Assembly: GCA_052174495.1 (NCBI GenBank)
Contig: JBQMRR010000007.1
Span: 242,753-306,752, forward strand
Direction: 5' to 3'
Origin: Arsenophonus sp052174495
GTDB lineage: Bacteria > Pseudomonadota > Gammaproteobacteria > Enterobacterales > Enterobacteriaceae
Length of the DNA: 64,000 bases
Made by a program: the position numbers and the translations under genes. Under the pieces are notes generated by a model. The model was not told where the DNA came from. It did not search any database and saw only the letters and a list, made by a program, of their open reading frames with translations. Below are positions 1 through 10,553 of this stretch, in pieces (the first letter of the stretch is position 1; each line of letters begins with the position of its first letter).

Positions 1-1070
1 ATTAATATTAAAGCGTCTAAAGTTATAAAGGGGGATCGCAGTGGTAACAGAATTTCCTTAAATAGCTTCTTGCACCACCTTATCTGAAGGGTGCAAAAAA
101 CGGCAAAGAGTTTTCTAGGCAATGGCTATACTTGCGAAACGCTATCACCAGTGATTTGACAAAGCCTTTGGGAATTTTCTTAATGAAAAGTACATGATTT
201 CTCTGTGGAGTGGTATCTCCATTACTAAACTAAAACAGCAATCTCTTGAAGAACGCAGACAAGGAGTGCCTGTCTTATTTAAGGGATAAGCACTCTATAT
301 TTGTTTCTTAGCCCCCCGATCACATAACTAGGGTATGTCAAAAAAGCTAATTGTTTTTACCTAGTAGTTATTATTGGTGGAACTGCACCATAGACGTAAG
401 GAGCCGTTGATTTCGAAGCTGTCTATCAAGAGTAAGAAGCGTACTGGATTTAACTTTTCAATGGCTAAAAGTAAGCACGTTGCTTAACTATATTTCCCAA
501 AGCTTGCTTATGAGATACCGGTGTCCTTAGCTTCGGTATCATAACAAAGCTATTTCTAGACATACAGCACTAACGCTGCTAGATATACAAAACAGTTAGC
601 ATCTAGCTTCACTTTTCAAAAGCATATAACCGAAAAGTTAAAGGCTATGAGTTTGGTATGAGATTTGACTACCAAAGAGCTATGATGCGGTTGATAAAGC
701 CCTTGATGTTTTTGTTGGCAAGGGTTTTGGTGTATTCTGTTCAGCCACGAACAAGGTAAAAACAATTGAGAAGAACGGCTTGGATTCTACGATTTTTTCT
801 AAGTGTACTAAGAATCAATAAGAACGACGAACCCAATTCAATCGGGTTTTATGATAGTGAGGCTATAAATCCGATGCTCTAAGCACTGTATAAAAAACAA
901 CTTTTCAGTGATATTTAAGCTGTTCCTGTCTCCTTAAAAGCTGAACCAGGGTGATAGATTAGCTTTATTGATCCTAGTGGTAACAGCAATATTATTTAAT
1001 AATAAAAATAGATTACGAAGCATTAAAAGCAAAACATTTTACCATTTTAAACCAGATTTACTAATAGTTT
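1..1070 (+). mobile_element. Degenerate IS256-family element, copy 1 (left end outside window)
   Basis: Decayed copy of the IS256-type element that recurs through the window. Its order of segments matches the fuller copies (for example 6820-8217): the region equivalent to VPKVRDRSG, then the YDFP..HW region near 800, then the 3' end. The right end near 1055-1070 resembles the family's terminal GCTAATAACTC in degraded form. Stops and frameshifts break every frame, so no transposase can be made. The left end lies beyond the window start. Confidence 0.8.
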
Positions 1071-1085
1071 ATTAATAGTTTATAA

Positions 1086-3125
1086 TTATTTTTTAGCTTG
1101 ATGTGACCGACCAATGTCTTCTAAATCTGCAAGATCAACTGCAATTCTTATTGTTTCATCAAGGTAGGGATCTGGTAATTCATAATTTTTAGGTAAATCA
1201 TCTATTGTTTTTAATGGTAGCTTACCTTGTTGAGCAAGGCGCTCATTAATACGACATAATTTAATCGTATTAGCTTCTTTATTTTGTTTTTTACGGTTAA
1301 GATAATTAAGCGAAATAATATTTTTACTCTCCTTTATAGCACGATAACGAGCAATATCCTCCTTAATATATTTAAATTCAGGATTTTTCGTTATACGTTC
1401 ATTATAATTAGCAATTATATTAGGAATATAATGGTTAATATTATTATCGACTACACTATAGTTAGCTGGGACAATACTATCCCAAGGTAAAGCATTATCT
1501 TCAAAATTCTCGCCCGATTCAATCGGATCTATACTCGTTGGCATAATAATATCCGGTGTTACTCCTTTGCGTTGGGTACTACCACCATTAATACGATAAA
1601 ACTTCTGAATAGTATATTGGACAGAACCTAAAGCGGGCCAATCCGGACGTAATATATCATCATAAACACGACTTAAAGGATGGTATTGCTGAACAGTACC
1701 TTTACCAAAAGATGATTCTCCAACAATTAATGCGCGACCATAATCCTGCATTGCAGCAGCAAAAATTTCTGACGCTGAAGCACTAAAACGATCAATTAAT
1801 ATTGTAAGTGGGCCTTTGTAATAAACTACATTATCATCATCTATACCCTGACGAATTTTATTATTGTTATTACGTACCTGAACAATTGGCCCACTTGAAA
1901 TAAATAAACCGGATAATGATATTGCTTCAGTTAAAGCACCACCGGCATTGCCACGTAAATCAATAACAAGTGCTGTGACATGACTTTTAGCTATTTTTTG
2001 TAACTCTCTTTTAACATCATCAGTCAATCCAATATAAAAACTTGGAATATCAAGTACGCCAACATTTTTAATCGTAAGTTTTACGGCCCTATCTTCGAGT
2101 CTAATATGCTCACGAATCAGTGTTATCCTATGGGGTTTAGTAAAATTTGAATTTGAAATAACTTCAAGACATACTTTACTGCCTTTTGGTCCTTTAATGA
2201 GAGCAACAACATCATCTAGTCGCCAGCCAACAACATCTATGATTGATTTGTCCGTTTGGCCTACACCAATAATTTTGTCGCCGACCTTTAGTAGTTTACT
2301 TTTTTCAGCCGGGCTACCTGCCACCATTGAGTTGATAATAATATAATCTTCATCCTGGCGAAGTACTGCACCTATACCTTCCAATGATAAGCTCATTTCT
2401 GAGTTAAACTGTTCCGTGTTACGAGGAGAAAGATAGTTAGTATGGGGATCTATTTCTCTTGCAAAAGCATTGATAATCAATTTAAAAACATCTTCGCTTT
2501 GTGTTTGCGCAAGACGTTTTAATGCAAAATTATAACGTTTCATTAAAATTGGTTTAATTTCTATATCATTTTTGCCTGACAACTTCAGATTCAACCAATC
2601 AAACTTAACTTTAGCATCCCACAGCTTATTTATCTCCTCAATAGTTTTAGGCCAAGGCGCCTTACTTCTATCAACCTCAATAACATCATTTTTGGAAAAA
2701 TCTAGAGGCATATTAAGTTGCGATAAAGCATATTGAAAACGTTGATAGCGCCGCTGTTGTACTAAATTAAATATCGCATATAGTTCATTTAGATGACCAA
2801 TTTTAATATGCTGTCCTACTTTAGTTTTCTCAGTGGAAAATTTATCAATGTCTGATTGTAAAAAAACATTATGGCTATAATCTAACAGATTTAAATAGCG
2901 AGTAAAAATCTTGCTAGAAAAGTTTTCATCTAAATTAAATTGACGATAGTGAGAACGTGTAAAGCGTGAAACAACTCTATCGCTAATAATAGCATCCAGG
3001 CGTCCCTGTTGAAGTTGAGGAAGCTTCTGAGTTGTTAGCAGTGTTGTAGGTATTACAGTATTTGCAAATGAAGTAGTCATTGCAGTTATACCAAATACAA
3101 AAGCCAGTTTAATAGAATTATTCAT
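1086..3125 (-). CDS. prc: Tail-specific carboxy-terminal processing protease Prc (Tsp)
   Basis: Periplasmic serine protease of family S41 that degrades proteins with nonpolar C-termini, including ssrA-tagged ones, and in E. coli processes penicillin-binding protein 3. The 679-residue product is close to the 682 of E. coli and collinear along its length. It has a hydrophobic N-terminal signal sequence (about residues 1-22), the conserved RFTRSHYRQF segment, a PDZ domain around 235-325 (LEGIGAVL, GDKIIGVGQ), and the catalytic core with the SASASEIFAAAMQDYG serine segment near 450 and the lysine in SFGKGTVQ about 25 residues later, so the Ser-Lys dyad is kept. It lies 19 bases downstream of proQ on the same strand, the usual enterobacterial pair, and is probably co-transcribed with it. 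Both key residues and full length indicate a working gene. Confidence 0.97.
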   Translation of the reverse strand: MNNSIKLAFVFGITAMTTSFANTVIPTTLLTTQKLPQLQQGRLDAIISDRVVSRFTRSHYRQFNLDENFSSKIFTRYLNLLDYSHNVFLQSDIDKFSTEKTKVGQHIKIGHLNELYAIFNLVQQRRYQRFQYALSQLNMPLDFSKNDVIEVDRSKAPWPKTIEEINKLWDAKVKFDWLNLKLSGKNDIEIKPILMKRYNFALKRLAQTQSEDVFKLIINAFAREIDPHTNYLSPRNTEQFNSEMSLSLEGIGAVLRQDEDYIIINSMVAGSPAEKSKLLKVGDKIIGVGQTDKSIIDVVGWRLDDVVALIKGPKGSKVCLEVISNSNFTKPHRITLIREHIRLEDRAVKLTIKNVGVLDIPSFYIGLTDDVKRELQKIAKSHVTALVIDLRGNAGGALTEAISLSGLFISSGPIVQVRNNNNKIRQGIDDDNVVYYKGPLTILIDRFSASASEIFAAAMQDYGRALIVGESSFGKGTVQQYHPLSRVYDDILRPDWPALGSVQYTIQKFYRINGGSTQRKGVTPDIIMPTSIDPIESGENFEDNALPWDSIVPANYSVVDNNINHYIPNIIANYNERITKNPEFKYIKEDIARYRAIKESKNIISLNYLNRKKQNKEANTIKLCRINERLAQQGKLPLKTIDDLPKNYELPDPYLDETIRIAVDLADLEDIGRSHQAKK

Positions 3126-3144
3126 GCTGTAATTGGCCTCAGTA

Positions 3145-3861
3145 TTAGAACTTTAAGTGCTTAGCGCGTACAATCATTCCTAATCCTGTCGGCAATTGTA
3201 CCCGAACATCATCCTTAGCTATTTCAAGTACTGATGCATTTACAATACTTTGACCAAGTATAACCTTTAATATTTGACCAACTTTTAAGGTAGAAATATC
3301 CGTTACAGACTGTAATTTATTCAGGTTAGCTATTTTAATATTATGAGCTTTTTTAGCTTGATTTTTAGAGTAAGTATGATGTTTATTTTTTTTATTTATT
3401 TCTTTAGTCGTTAAGCAATAAGGCTCACTTTTCTTATTAGAAGTTGCTAATAAGATCTTTTCGTTATCCATCTTCTGAGCCTTACATTGAAGTTCTCGTT
3501 TTTTTAATTTTTGCTCTGTTTGTTTCGCTTGAATACGAGCCTTTGCATCAATTAGCTGTTGACGTGCATATTTTATATGTTCTAACGCTAGAGCGCTACA
3601 ATAATTGCCATCTAAATCAACACGGTTAACACCTTCTTTAACACCATATAGATAACGCCAACTAGAAGTATACATTCGTAAAGCAAATCGCAATTGGGTT
3701 TTGCTAATGCCATCCTTTTCAGTTAATCTCGCTACAATATCTTGAAAGATTCCAATCTTCAGTGGATGAGTCTTACCTTCAGTAATAAAACAATAAGGAA
3801 AACGATGAGCCAAAAAAACAATTATTTCTTTACTATTATTCAACTTAGGGTGATTTTCCAT
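3145..3861 (-). CDS. proQ: RNA chaperone ProQ (FinO-domain protein)
   Basis: RNA-binding protein that stabilises small RNAs and mRNA 3' ends. The 238-residue product compares with 232 in E. coli. Residues 1 to about 120 form the FinO-like domain (NSKEIIVFLAHRFPYCF, then GISKTQLRFALRMYTSSWRY and the VDLDGN segment). A lysine- and glutamine-rich linker follows. The C-terminal 45 residues (VGQILKVILG to IVRAKHLKF) form the Tudor/KOW-like domain. The start is supported by an AGGA ribosome site seven bases upstream. It leads the proQ-prc pair. Nothing is truncated. The linker is as AT-driven (Lys/Asn-rich) as the rest of the genome. Confidence 0.96.
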   Translation of the reverse strand: MENHPKLNNSKEIIVFLAHRFPYCFITEGKTHPLKIGIFQDIVARLTEKDGISKTQLRFALRMYTSSWRYLYGVKEGVNRVDLDGNYCSALALEHIKYARQQLIDAKARIQAKQTEQKLKKRELQCKAQKMDNEKILLATSNKKSEPYCLTTKEINKKNKHHTYSKNQAKKAHNIKIANLNKLQSVTDISTLKVGQILKVILGQSIVNASVLEIAKDDVRVQLPTGLGMIVRAKHLKF

Positions 3862-4683
3862 GAATTTTCCTGATTATAACGGTTTTTGCCAATCAACGCA
3901 GGTATGAAAAGGAAATATTATAATAGCGTTGCAAACAATTGCTACGCAAACCAACTGTTAAATTATATTAATTTATAGACATATTGGTATAATATACGCT
4001 TTCAAATGCCTAAAAGCATTACAACTAAGACTTTTATCCCATTTTGATCCTCTTTATATCAAATCTATTAAAGATAGGACTATCAATTCTAATACGCTAA
4101 TTAACTATCCATTAATTGTTATCAGAAAACTATCTCTGAATGATTCAGACTATCACAAGGAATATGCTCGGCAAGAAAAAATGGACATCTGTTCCGTAAT
4201 GGATTATATTTTATTTTCATAAATGTGGTTCTCCTACAAACACTTTACCTTTGGCAAAAGGTAAACAGGATAGCCCTTGCCTTGAAAAGGTCTGAACACT
4301 AAGCGTATCATAATTTTTATATAAAACTCTAGGGAATTAATATTATCTAATACTTAAAAAATACTACACTCATATTAACAAGCGAGGTAATTAAATGATT
4401 CTCATAAGCAATCAAGCTAGTTAAATTACATTAATGATCATAATAAAAGATTTTTTCATAACATTCATTTATAAAAGTTACATATGCTTATTTAATAGAT
4501 AAGTAAATCACTAATATAGCGATTTTATCTATCAAGATTAATAATTTTCTGTATCAATCATTAAATTTTTAATGCATTGTTAATTTAACTAAGCCATTAA
4601 ATAGTAAAAATTAATAAAAATTAATTTAAATTTTTAGCTATTTTAATTATATTAAATATGAAAAAAAGTTATAATAAAATAAG
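3862..4683. other. Gene-free AT-rich spacer upstream of proQ
   Basis: No open frame of useful length and no recognisable gene remnant on either strand. In E. coli the neighbour here would be msrC; I could not match it. A possible proQ -10 box (TATAAT on the minus strand, 3917-3922) is present, but no convincing -35 accompanies it. Confidence 0.5.
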
Positions 4684-5052
4684 AAGTTATGCTCATTTTT
4701 AATGTATGGGGGTTTCGGATACCCTGATATATCCTCCTAATTGATTTAGTAAATGATTTTAACAACAGAGAAGTGAGGATTATAAAAAGTCTACCCTACA
4801 GAGATCTGAAAAATGAGATATTACCTCATCCCTTTCATGAACTCATCCGTAATGGTGCCTATCAGATACCTGTCACCATTAATGGATAAGTTCATACCAA
4901 GGTATTACAGATAATATCTAGTTTATTGGATACTTGTATGGTAGACTTTCATGGCATATCTTCTCTCTATTGTTGACATTATTCACGAAACTAATCAGTA
5001 TGATACGCCATTATCTCAGAAAACTCCTATACACTAGGAGTAAGCATAACTC
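4684..5052. mobile_element. Head-to-head pair of IS256-family 5' ends (palindromic remnant, copy 2)
   Basis: The left half (4684 to about 4857) is the first 175 bases of the IS256-type element in plus orientation, from the GTTATGCTCATTTTTA terminus to the ACTCATCCGTAATGGT segment. The right half (about 4866-5052) is the same segment in minus orientation, ending in GCATAACTC. The two arms meet almost directly, so the rest of the transposase region is missing from both. The result is a long imperfect palindrome bounded by two left termini. It abuts the truncated 5' side of the trmA remnant. Confidence 0.82.
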
Positions 5053-5084
5053 CTAAACAGTTATGTATTGATTTAATTAATCAG

Positions 5085-5770
5085 AGTTTTGATTTACATA
5101 TTTCTTTTCAATTTATTGTTAAACTCTTGTTCCGAAGAAAAAATAAAAATTATATTAGAATAGAATTGTATTGATAAGGTATTACTTATTTCAGGTAAAT
5201 CAATTATCTAGTCTTAAATTAAAAATAGTTTTACTTAAATAGAATGCTTGAATAAATATCAAAATATTAGAATAGGGATTGATATTACTAAAAAATAGAA
5301 AAGGAGATTTATTGGAGCTTTATTAAGGAAATAATGGCAATTTTCTATTGAATTAGTAAAGAATTTTAATTGTGTGCTGATAATTGAGATTACAAAACTT
5401 ATCAATAACTACCACTTATATAATATTAAAGTTAATAAAATCAATAATATAAAATAATTTGAATATCGGTAGAGGATTTTATTCAAGTAATACAAGGTAA
5501 ACGTCAGTTTAAACACCTGAAGATATTGATTTAATAAGTTATAAATATAAGAGAATTTTTATTGGGGTTCCCCGCCTTACTGTATTTAGATAAAAATCCT
5601 GAATTAATAAAAATATCCATGTATCGTTTATACATCCTGTAAACCTAATGCGGTCTGTTACAAGTTAAATAAATATACTCAATAAAATTTATTAATTAAC
5701 ATGATTAGATCAGTTTTCTTATATGGCACCATATCGAATGTGCTTTTCTTTCAAGAGAAAACACATTTAA
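5085..5770 (+). pseudogene. trmA: tRNA (uracil-5-)-methyltransferase TrmA, decayed
   Basis: TrmA makes m5U54 in tRNA. No frame is open, but translated pieces follow TrmA in order: a piece like KIELD..YIDE.LPVSGK near 5150, MLEW near 5245, then DLLELY and GNNGNFLL (family: DLLELYCGNGNFSLALA) near 5310-5345. NIKVNKINN follows near 5425, then VIQGKRQFKHLKDIDL near 5495, the IFIGVPR remnant of IFVDPPR near 5560, KYPCIVYTSCKPNA (family: YPRILYISCNPET) near 5615, and HHIEC near 5730. The catalytic Cys of SCNP is recognisable, but frameshifts separate the pieces. The 5' third is lost next to the IS palindrome. It is convergent with the fabR remnant, the enterobacterial arrangement; yijD, expected between them, was not found. 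Confidence 0.82.
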
Positions 5771-6004
5771 ATAAGATAAAAACGTCATTAAATATAGTGT
5801 TTTTATAGTTTACAATAAAAAGAGAAGTGATTTAGCGATAATTAATATTACTCTTTAATATAAGAAAATAACTTTAAATAATTATTGATGTAACCAATAA
5901 TTCTCAAACATTAATTTTGAATTATTTAAAGTTTAAAATATAAAAAATACTAATAAATAATTAGAATTTTAGGTGGGTTTAACTAAAAAATATTTATAAT
6001 TTAA

Positions 6005-6630
6005 TATCAGGATTTTTCCTATTCGCGCCGATACCAATAAAGGAAGCTCTTCTAGCGAGCATTCTAAGTTATAAAACTGATCGCTCTTCCAAAAATTGTC
6101 TTTTCCTGATCAAATATCTAATGCTTTGCTCCCGCATTAAATACAATAGTAATCATTGCTTTTTTATATTTCGGTAAAATGCCGAGGCATATTACTTTCC
6201 TATTGAAAGTATTCAGCTAATTCAGTAATAAAATACTGAATTTCTCTGGCAACTGCAGCACGAAATTCAGTCGATGTACCTGAACATTTACGTAGTAATA
6301 ATCGAAAGGTATTTATATTATTACTAATAAATTCCATATAAAAGTACCAATAGATGTTCCAATGATACTACCACCACTTGCAAAATGTTATTGTGTTTGA
6401 CGCATTAATTAACGGAGCATAAGACCAACTTTCATCAACCATGGTTAACTCTAATTCATCAAGATCACAAAAATATTGATAAAAAGAAGTTGGTGTAATA
6501 TCAAGCTTCTCGAGCAACTTCACGTAAGCTGAGACTAGTAAAATACGCTTAATACTTAATTGGCTAAAAGCAGGTTCGCTTATATCAAAGAACGACGTGT
6601 TTTTTCTTTCTGCTTTGTTCTGACTCCCCT
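6005..6630 (-). pseudogene. fabR: Unsaturated fatty acid biosynthesis repressor FabR, decayed
   Basis: FabR is a TetR-type repressor of fabA and fabB. The minus-strand fragments match in order: GVRTKQKEKTRRSL at 6570-6627, ITPTSFYQYFCDLDELELTMVDES (helix-turn-helix region) at about 6435-6510, EFISNNINTFRLLLRKCSGTS with FRAAVAREIQYFITELAEY at 6200-6340, MPRHFTE near 6180, and a C-terminal piece resembling LEERLVLQLRM near 6050-6090. Stops and frameshifts fall between the pieces, so no repressor can be made. It is divergent from the sthA remnant, as in E. coli, with an IS copy inserted in the intergenic region. Confidence 0.85.
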
Positions 6631-6819
6631 GTAATATTATTCACAGTATTTAATATACCTCTTCGATAATAAGAGAGGTATAGGCTACTATAGTAAATTT
6701 TAACAGAGTTGCAGTGTTCTTAAATTTTATCAAAATATAAAGAATTTTTGTTTATTTATTGAAACATAAAGCTTAAATTTGTATTTAAGTTTAATTAAAG
6801 AAGATAATATTAATTTCAA

Positions 6820-8217
6820 GAGTTATGCTCATTTCTGATATATTGGTTTTAGAAATTCTGGTACAATCCTATTAATTAATTTCATAAATAATTTCAACAA
6901 CAGAGAGATGATATGCTATGAAAAGTCTATACTATAGAGATTTCCGCGAAACCAGATATTACCTCTAATCCCTTCTATGAACTTATCCGTAATAATGATA
7001 AGCAGCTAATAGCAATGCTGTTGAGGCGGGACACCTCAAAGCCATGCTTCAATGACATGCTCAACGCTGCCTTATCAACAGGGGCGACATCACCTATTCA
7101 TTCGTAACGGTTATGTATCATAGCAAATTATACAGAGTAGTATTGGTGATGTTAATATTAAAATGTCTAAGCTTAAAGTAGGATTGCAGCGGAAACAGAA
7201 TTTATTTCAAAGCTCATTCTTGTCTTATCTAAGCCTGTAAAAAAAATGTTAAAGAGTTTCTCTTCTAACATCCTGGAAAGAAATAATTACTGATGATTTT
7301 TACGAAATTCTTTGAGCTTCTTAGTAAAATTATATGCTCCCTATCAGATGCCAATAACAGACTAAAGCAGGAATACCTTGAAGAGCAAAGGAAATGACAG
7401 TTTCCTGATTTAAGCGATACACGCTATATTTATTTATTGGCTTAAGGCATATCTCATTCTGTTAGACAATATAATAACCTTTTGCCTATTAGTTATTGTT
7501 AGCGGCACTGCAGATGCGCATAAGGAGCTCATTGTAGTCGAAGATGCTTATTGAGAGTTCAGTAGAGAACTTTGGACCAAGTCCTCAATGTGGGCCTGCA
7601 AGCACGTGACTTAACTATATCTACCAGGCTTATGCTACGGTAAACTCGGTATCCTTAGTTTTAGAAGGCAATGGTAAAAAATATTTTCCCGAGCATCCAG
7701 GATAAACGCTATTAGCTACACAAAATAGCTGATCTACTAGCTTTACTCTCACCAAAGAAATACACCGAAAGTTAAGGCAGATATCTGCCGGAGGTTTTAT
7801 ATCTACCAAAGAGTCACGATGGCGCTAATAAATCATCCTTTGATATTTTGTTAGCAACATTTTATGGTATCCTGAAGCGATTAATAAGGTGGAGAAAGAG
7901 CGAAATAGCTACTGGAATTCTATAAATGTACTATTAGCATACTTTGGCGTCAATAAAAGCGATAAATCTGATTGAATTAGTTTTCGCACGACAGTCAACC
8001 TATGAATCCGATGCACGAAGCGATGTAGTTCAAAAATAACTCTTTGTAATGCTATTAAAGCTAATCCTATCTTCTCCAAAAAATTGGAACTGCCTTATTG
8101 GATTTTGAACTTGCTAATTCTAGTGGTAAACAATTTCTAATTTAAGGATCCAGAACATTTTAATAAAATAACAGAGCAAAACTTGACCAATATATACATC
8201 AAATTTGCTAGTAATTC
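6820..8217 (+). mobile_element. Degenerate IS256-family element, copy 3 (near full length)
   Basis: One of the most complete copies, both ends present: GAGTTATGCTCATTTCTGAT at 6820 and GCTAGTAATTC at 8217. Conceptual translation with frame jumps gives IS256/mutator-type transposase pieces: FYELIRN near 6975, a VIRNGY-like piece near 7100, KVSWEVRDRSG-equivalent sequence near 7160-7190, and the YDFP..HW and NPIES-like segments near 7920-7980. Many stops and frameshifts are present. It separates the dead fabR and sthA genes, in what would be their shared promoter region. Confidence 0.87.
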
Positions 8218-8279
8218 TAATCTATCTGAGTTATTACTTGTATTTATATAATAGATTATACTGAATATATAAACTTAAT

Positions 8280-9034
8280 TTGATGCAATTTTTATTGATT
8301 TCCGTCCCGTGAAAAACGTGCAGAATGTAGTTAATAAAGTAAAGGAAAAGTTGCAGTCATTGAATGTTATAATAAAATTGGTGCTGCGTTTATTTCCCTC
8401 ATGAGAACCATTGCTTCTAAAGAAGCACTAGCATTTAGTTAATTAGATTATCAAATTTAGAGAATCGCTATTCTAATTAATAATTCAAGTCTAATTAAAT
8501 TAGATCTTTTACTTACCGTACTTATAATAAAAATATTTATACTGTTGGCGATGTTTATTAGCTATCTAAGTTTAGCTTCTTTAGATTATGATCAAGGTCT
8601 TCTTTAACTGCTCGGGCAGTAACAGCTTCCCGCAGTGATACACATTTAATTGAAATTATTCCAGAACTTAGATCGTTTATTCTATTCTAAAAATCAGTTC
8701 TATTTATAAAATAGAATAATAATTGACTGACATGAAAATCCCTTATAAAATTGGGATAAAGTGTACTCAATTTAAATATTTAGCTGGAGGGCAGATAGAA
8801 AAAATGAATGTAGATAGTTTTAAAATCCTATTTATTCCGAAATACTAAAAATTTTAGCTAATTCAGTATTTCGATGAGTATGCAGCAGAAATTATTCATA
8901 TTAGGTAGGCAATTATAAAGTAAAAAAGTGAAGGTAATGCTATTGAGTATTTTATAATACTACCTTTAATTATCCGGGTATGAAGAAAACATTTTAGATT
9001 ACTGCACTCTTAATGAATGAAACTATTCTTCAAA
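8280..9034 (+). pseudogene. sthA: Soluble pyridine nucleotide transhydrogenase SthA, decayed and internally deleted
   Basis: SthA is a FAD-dependent NAD(P) transhydrogenase. The N-terminal nucleotide-binding region is recognisable as FDAIFI at 8280, a degraded copy of GSGPGG..AA..LVKQG, then VIE.YNKIG and a broken remnant of GGGCTHWGTIPSKAL at 8360-8440. A large internal deletion follows. The sequence resumes at NIYTVGDV (8535), SLASLDYDQG, HLIE.IPE (8640), MKIPYKIG, QFKYLAGGQI..MNVDSFKILF (8775-8850), FDEYAAEIIHI and GNAIEYF (8870-8950), reaching the C-terminus near 9034. It is convergent with the oxyR remnant, as in E. coli. Confidence 0.87.
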
Positions 9035-9068
9035 ACAAAAACTTACTATTTAGTAGTAAGTAAAATAA

Positions 9069-9977
9069 TTAATTTTTATTATAGTATCGATATATTTCTT
9101 TACGAATTGCTTTAGGAAACTGCTGATGATAACTCCTAAGCGATGAACAAGGACGATAAATTAAAACAACCGAACGTGAAAGGACAGAGTTAATATAATT
9201 AAGATAGTAAATAACATCACGTTTTATCTCTTTTGATACAAATAAATCTAACAAAAGTATTAGACAGCTTCCCAATTGCTATGATGTTATACAATATCTC
9301 AAAACTGATAGCACAAAAGTGAGTATCATCTTTTGCCCAGACTCTAGAAAGAATATCTCATCATTTGATCATGTAAACAGTAATCATCTTCCAACATAAG
9401 ATGATCTTATAAGTTCATGCATTTTAATTTCTTTACGGTTAAATCATGAATGTCCTTCATAAGTTGTTAATCGTATAGGTTCTTTATATAGTAGAAGGAT
9501 CTTAATAAGAGTTTTGCTCTCTTTCGTTTGTGCTAATATTGCACAATCTAGTTTGCCATTATTTAGTTTCGCTAAGAGCTGGTGTGTTTGTACTTCATGC
9601 AAATATATCACTAATTTAGGAAATAAAAGATGTAATTCTGGAATGATCTGAGGTAAAAGATAAAGACCAATAGTATTGGAATTAATCCTATGTGTAACGG
9701 ACCTGATATGCCTCCTCCATTTTATAAAGAGACCATTTTCTGTAATATTTTAATTTTTTGCAAAACTGCTCTTGCTTGCCAACTAATAATAACTTCCTAC
9801 TGAGTAAACAGAACCTTTCTGCTAGTTCGCTCTAATAACATTAGAGCTTAAATCGTCTCGCAATTTATGAAATTATCACTTAAGGTTGGTTGACCTAACA
9901 TAAAAGGTACAATGCGCACGCCGAAAATATTTATGCTCAGCTAATTCAGTAAGGTACTCTAAATTACGAGTATTCAT
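9069..9977 (-). pseudogene. oxyR: Hydrogen-peroxide sensing regulator OxyR, decayed
   Basis: OxyR is the LysR-type activator of the peroxide stress response. The start is recognisable at 9977 with MNTRNLEYLTELAEHKYFRRA (family: MNIRDLEYLVALAEHRHFRRA). It is followed by broken helix-turn-helix sequence, then LLERTSRKVLFTQ across frames near 9800-9850, and HEVQTHQLLAKLNNGKLDCAIL-like pieces at 9540-9610. The C-terminus ends with VVLIYRPCSSLRS..QQFPKAIR at 9080-9190 (family: IGLVYRPGSPLRS). The last 68 codons are open but lack a start context. The redox cysteine region is not readable. Loss of oxyR beside loss of sthA suggests relaxed selection on oxidative-stress control. Confidence 0.88.
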
Positions 9978-10553
9978 GTTACCCTTCCCCTAAATAGAAG
10001 CTTGATAAGATCAATAAATCTATTAATCATAATAGATCTAGTTTTTCAAGGAAAAATTCAATAAAATTTATTGTTATAAATCATAGATAAAAGGAAAATA
10101 TAAAACGCTTTCATGTTGAGTTGTTTATCGACAATCACACTAGATTTGTTGAGTAATTAACATTGCACAAACTAATTTATGACCATAAATCAACTATCTT
10201 AATTCCTTATTTATTGAAATTCAGACTACTAACATCGATTTCAGATATCTCTAATAAAGACTTTTTACTGAACTTTTATAATTAAATCAATAATCGTTGC
10301 TGAATTTAAATTCAAATAGAGATATTTAAATTATCATTTAATCAATAGGATTAAATCCTAGCAGGAATTTTTAATCTTTAATAAAATTATTATATCAAAT
10401 TATATTAATAGATAATCCTATACACCATTAATTTTCTTTAATTCTGCATATTGTTGTTATCAATCAAAGGAAAAATTAGGATCATTAATATTCTCATTAA
10501 TAAACTCTATACACTTAGCTAAGATTCATTTTGTGTATCTTTATTCAAAGAAA
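9978..10553. other. AT-rich spacer upstream of the oxyR remnant
   Basis: I see no gene or recognisable remnant. The enterobacterial neighbour would be argH, but no match was found. The bases just left of the following IS, TCAAAGAAA (10545-10553), resemble those just right of it, TCAAAAAAA (11960-11968). They could be a decayed 9-base target duplication, though the low complexity weakens this. Confidence 0.4.

Noticed and set aside
3444..3629. Plus-strand open stretch opposite proQ
   Set aside because: Antisense shadow of proQ with no independent support.
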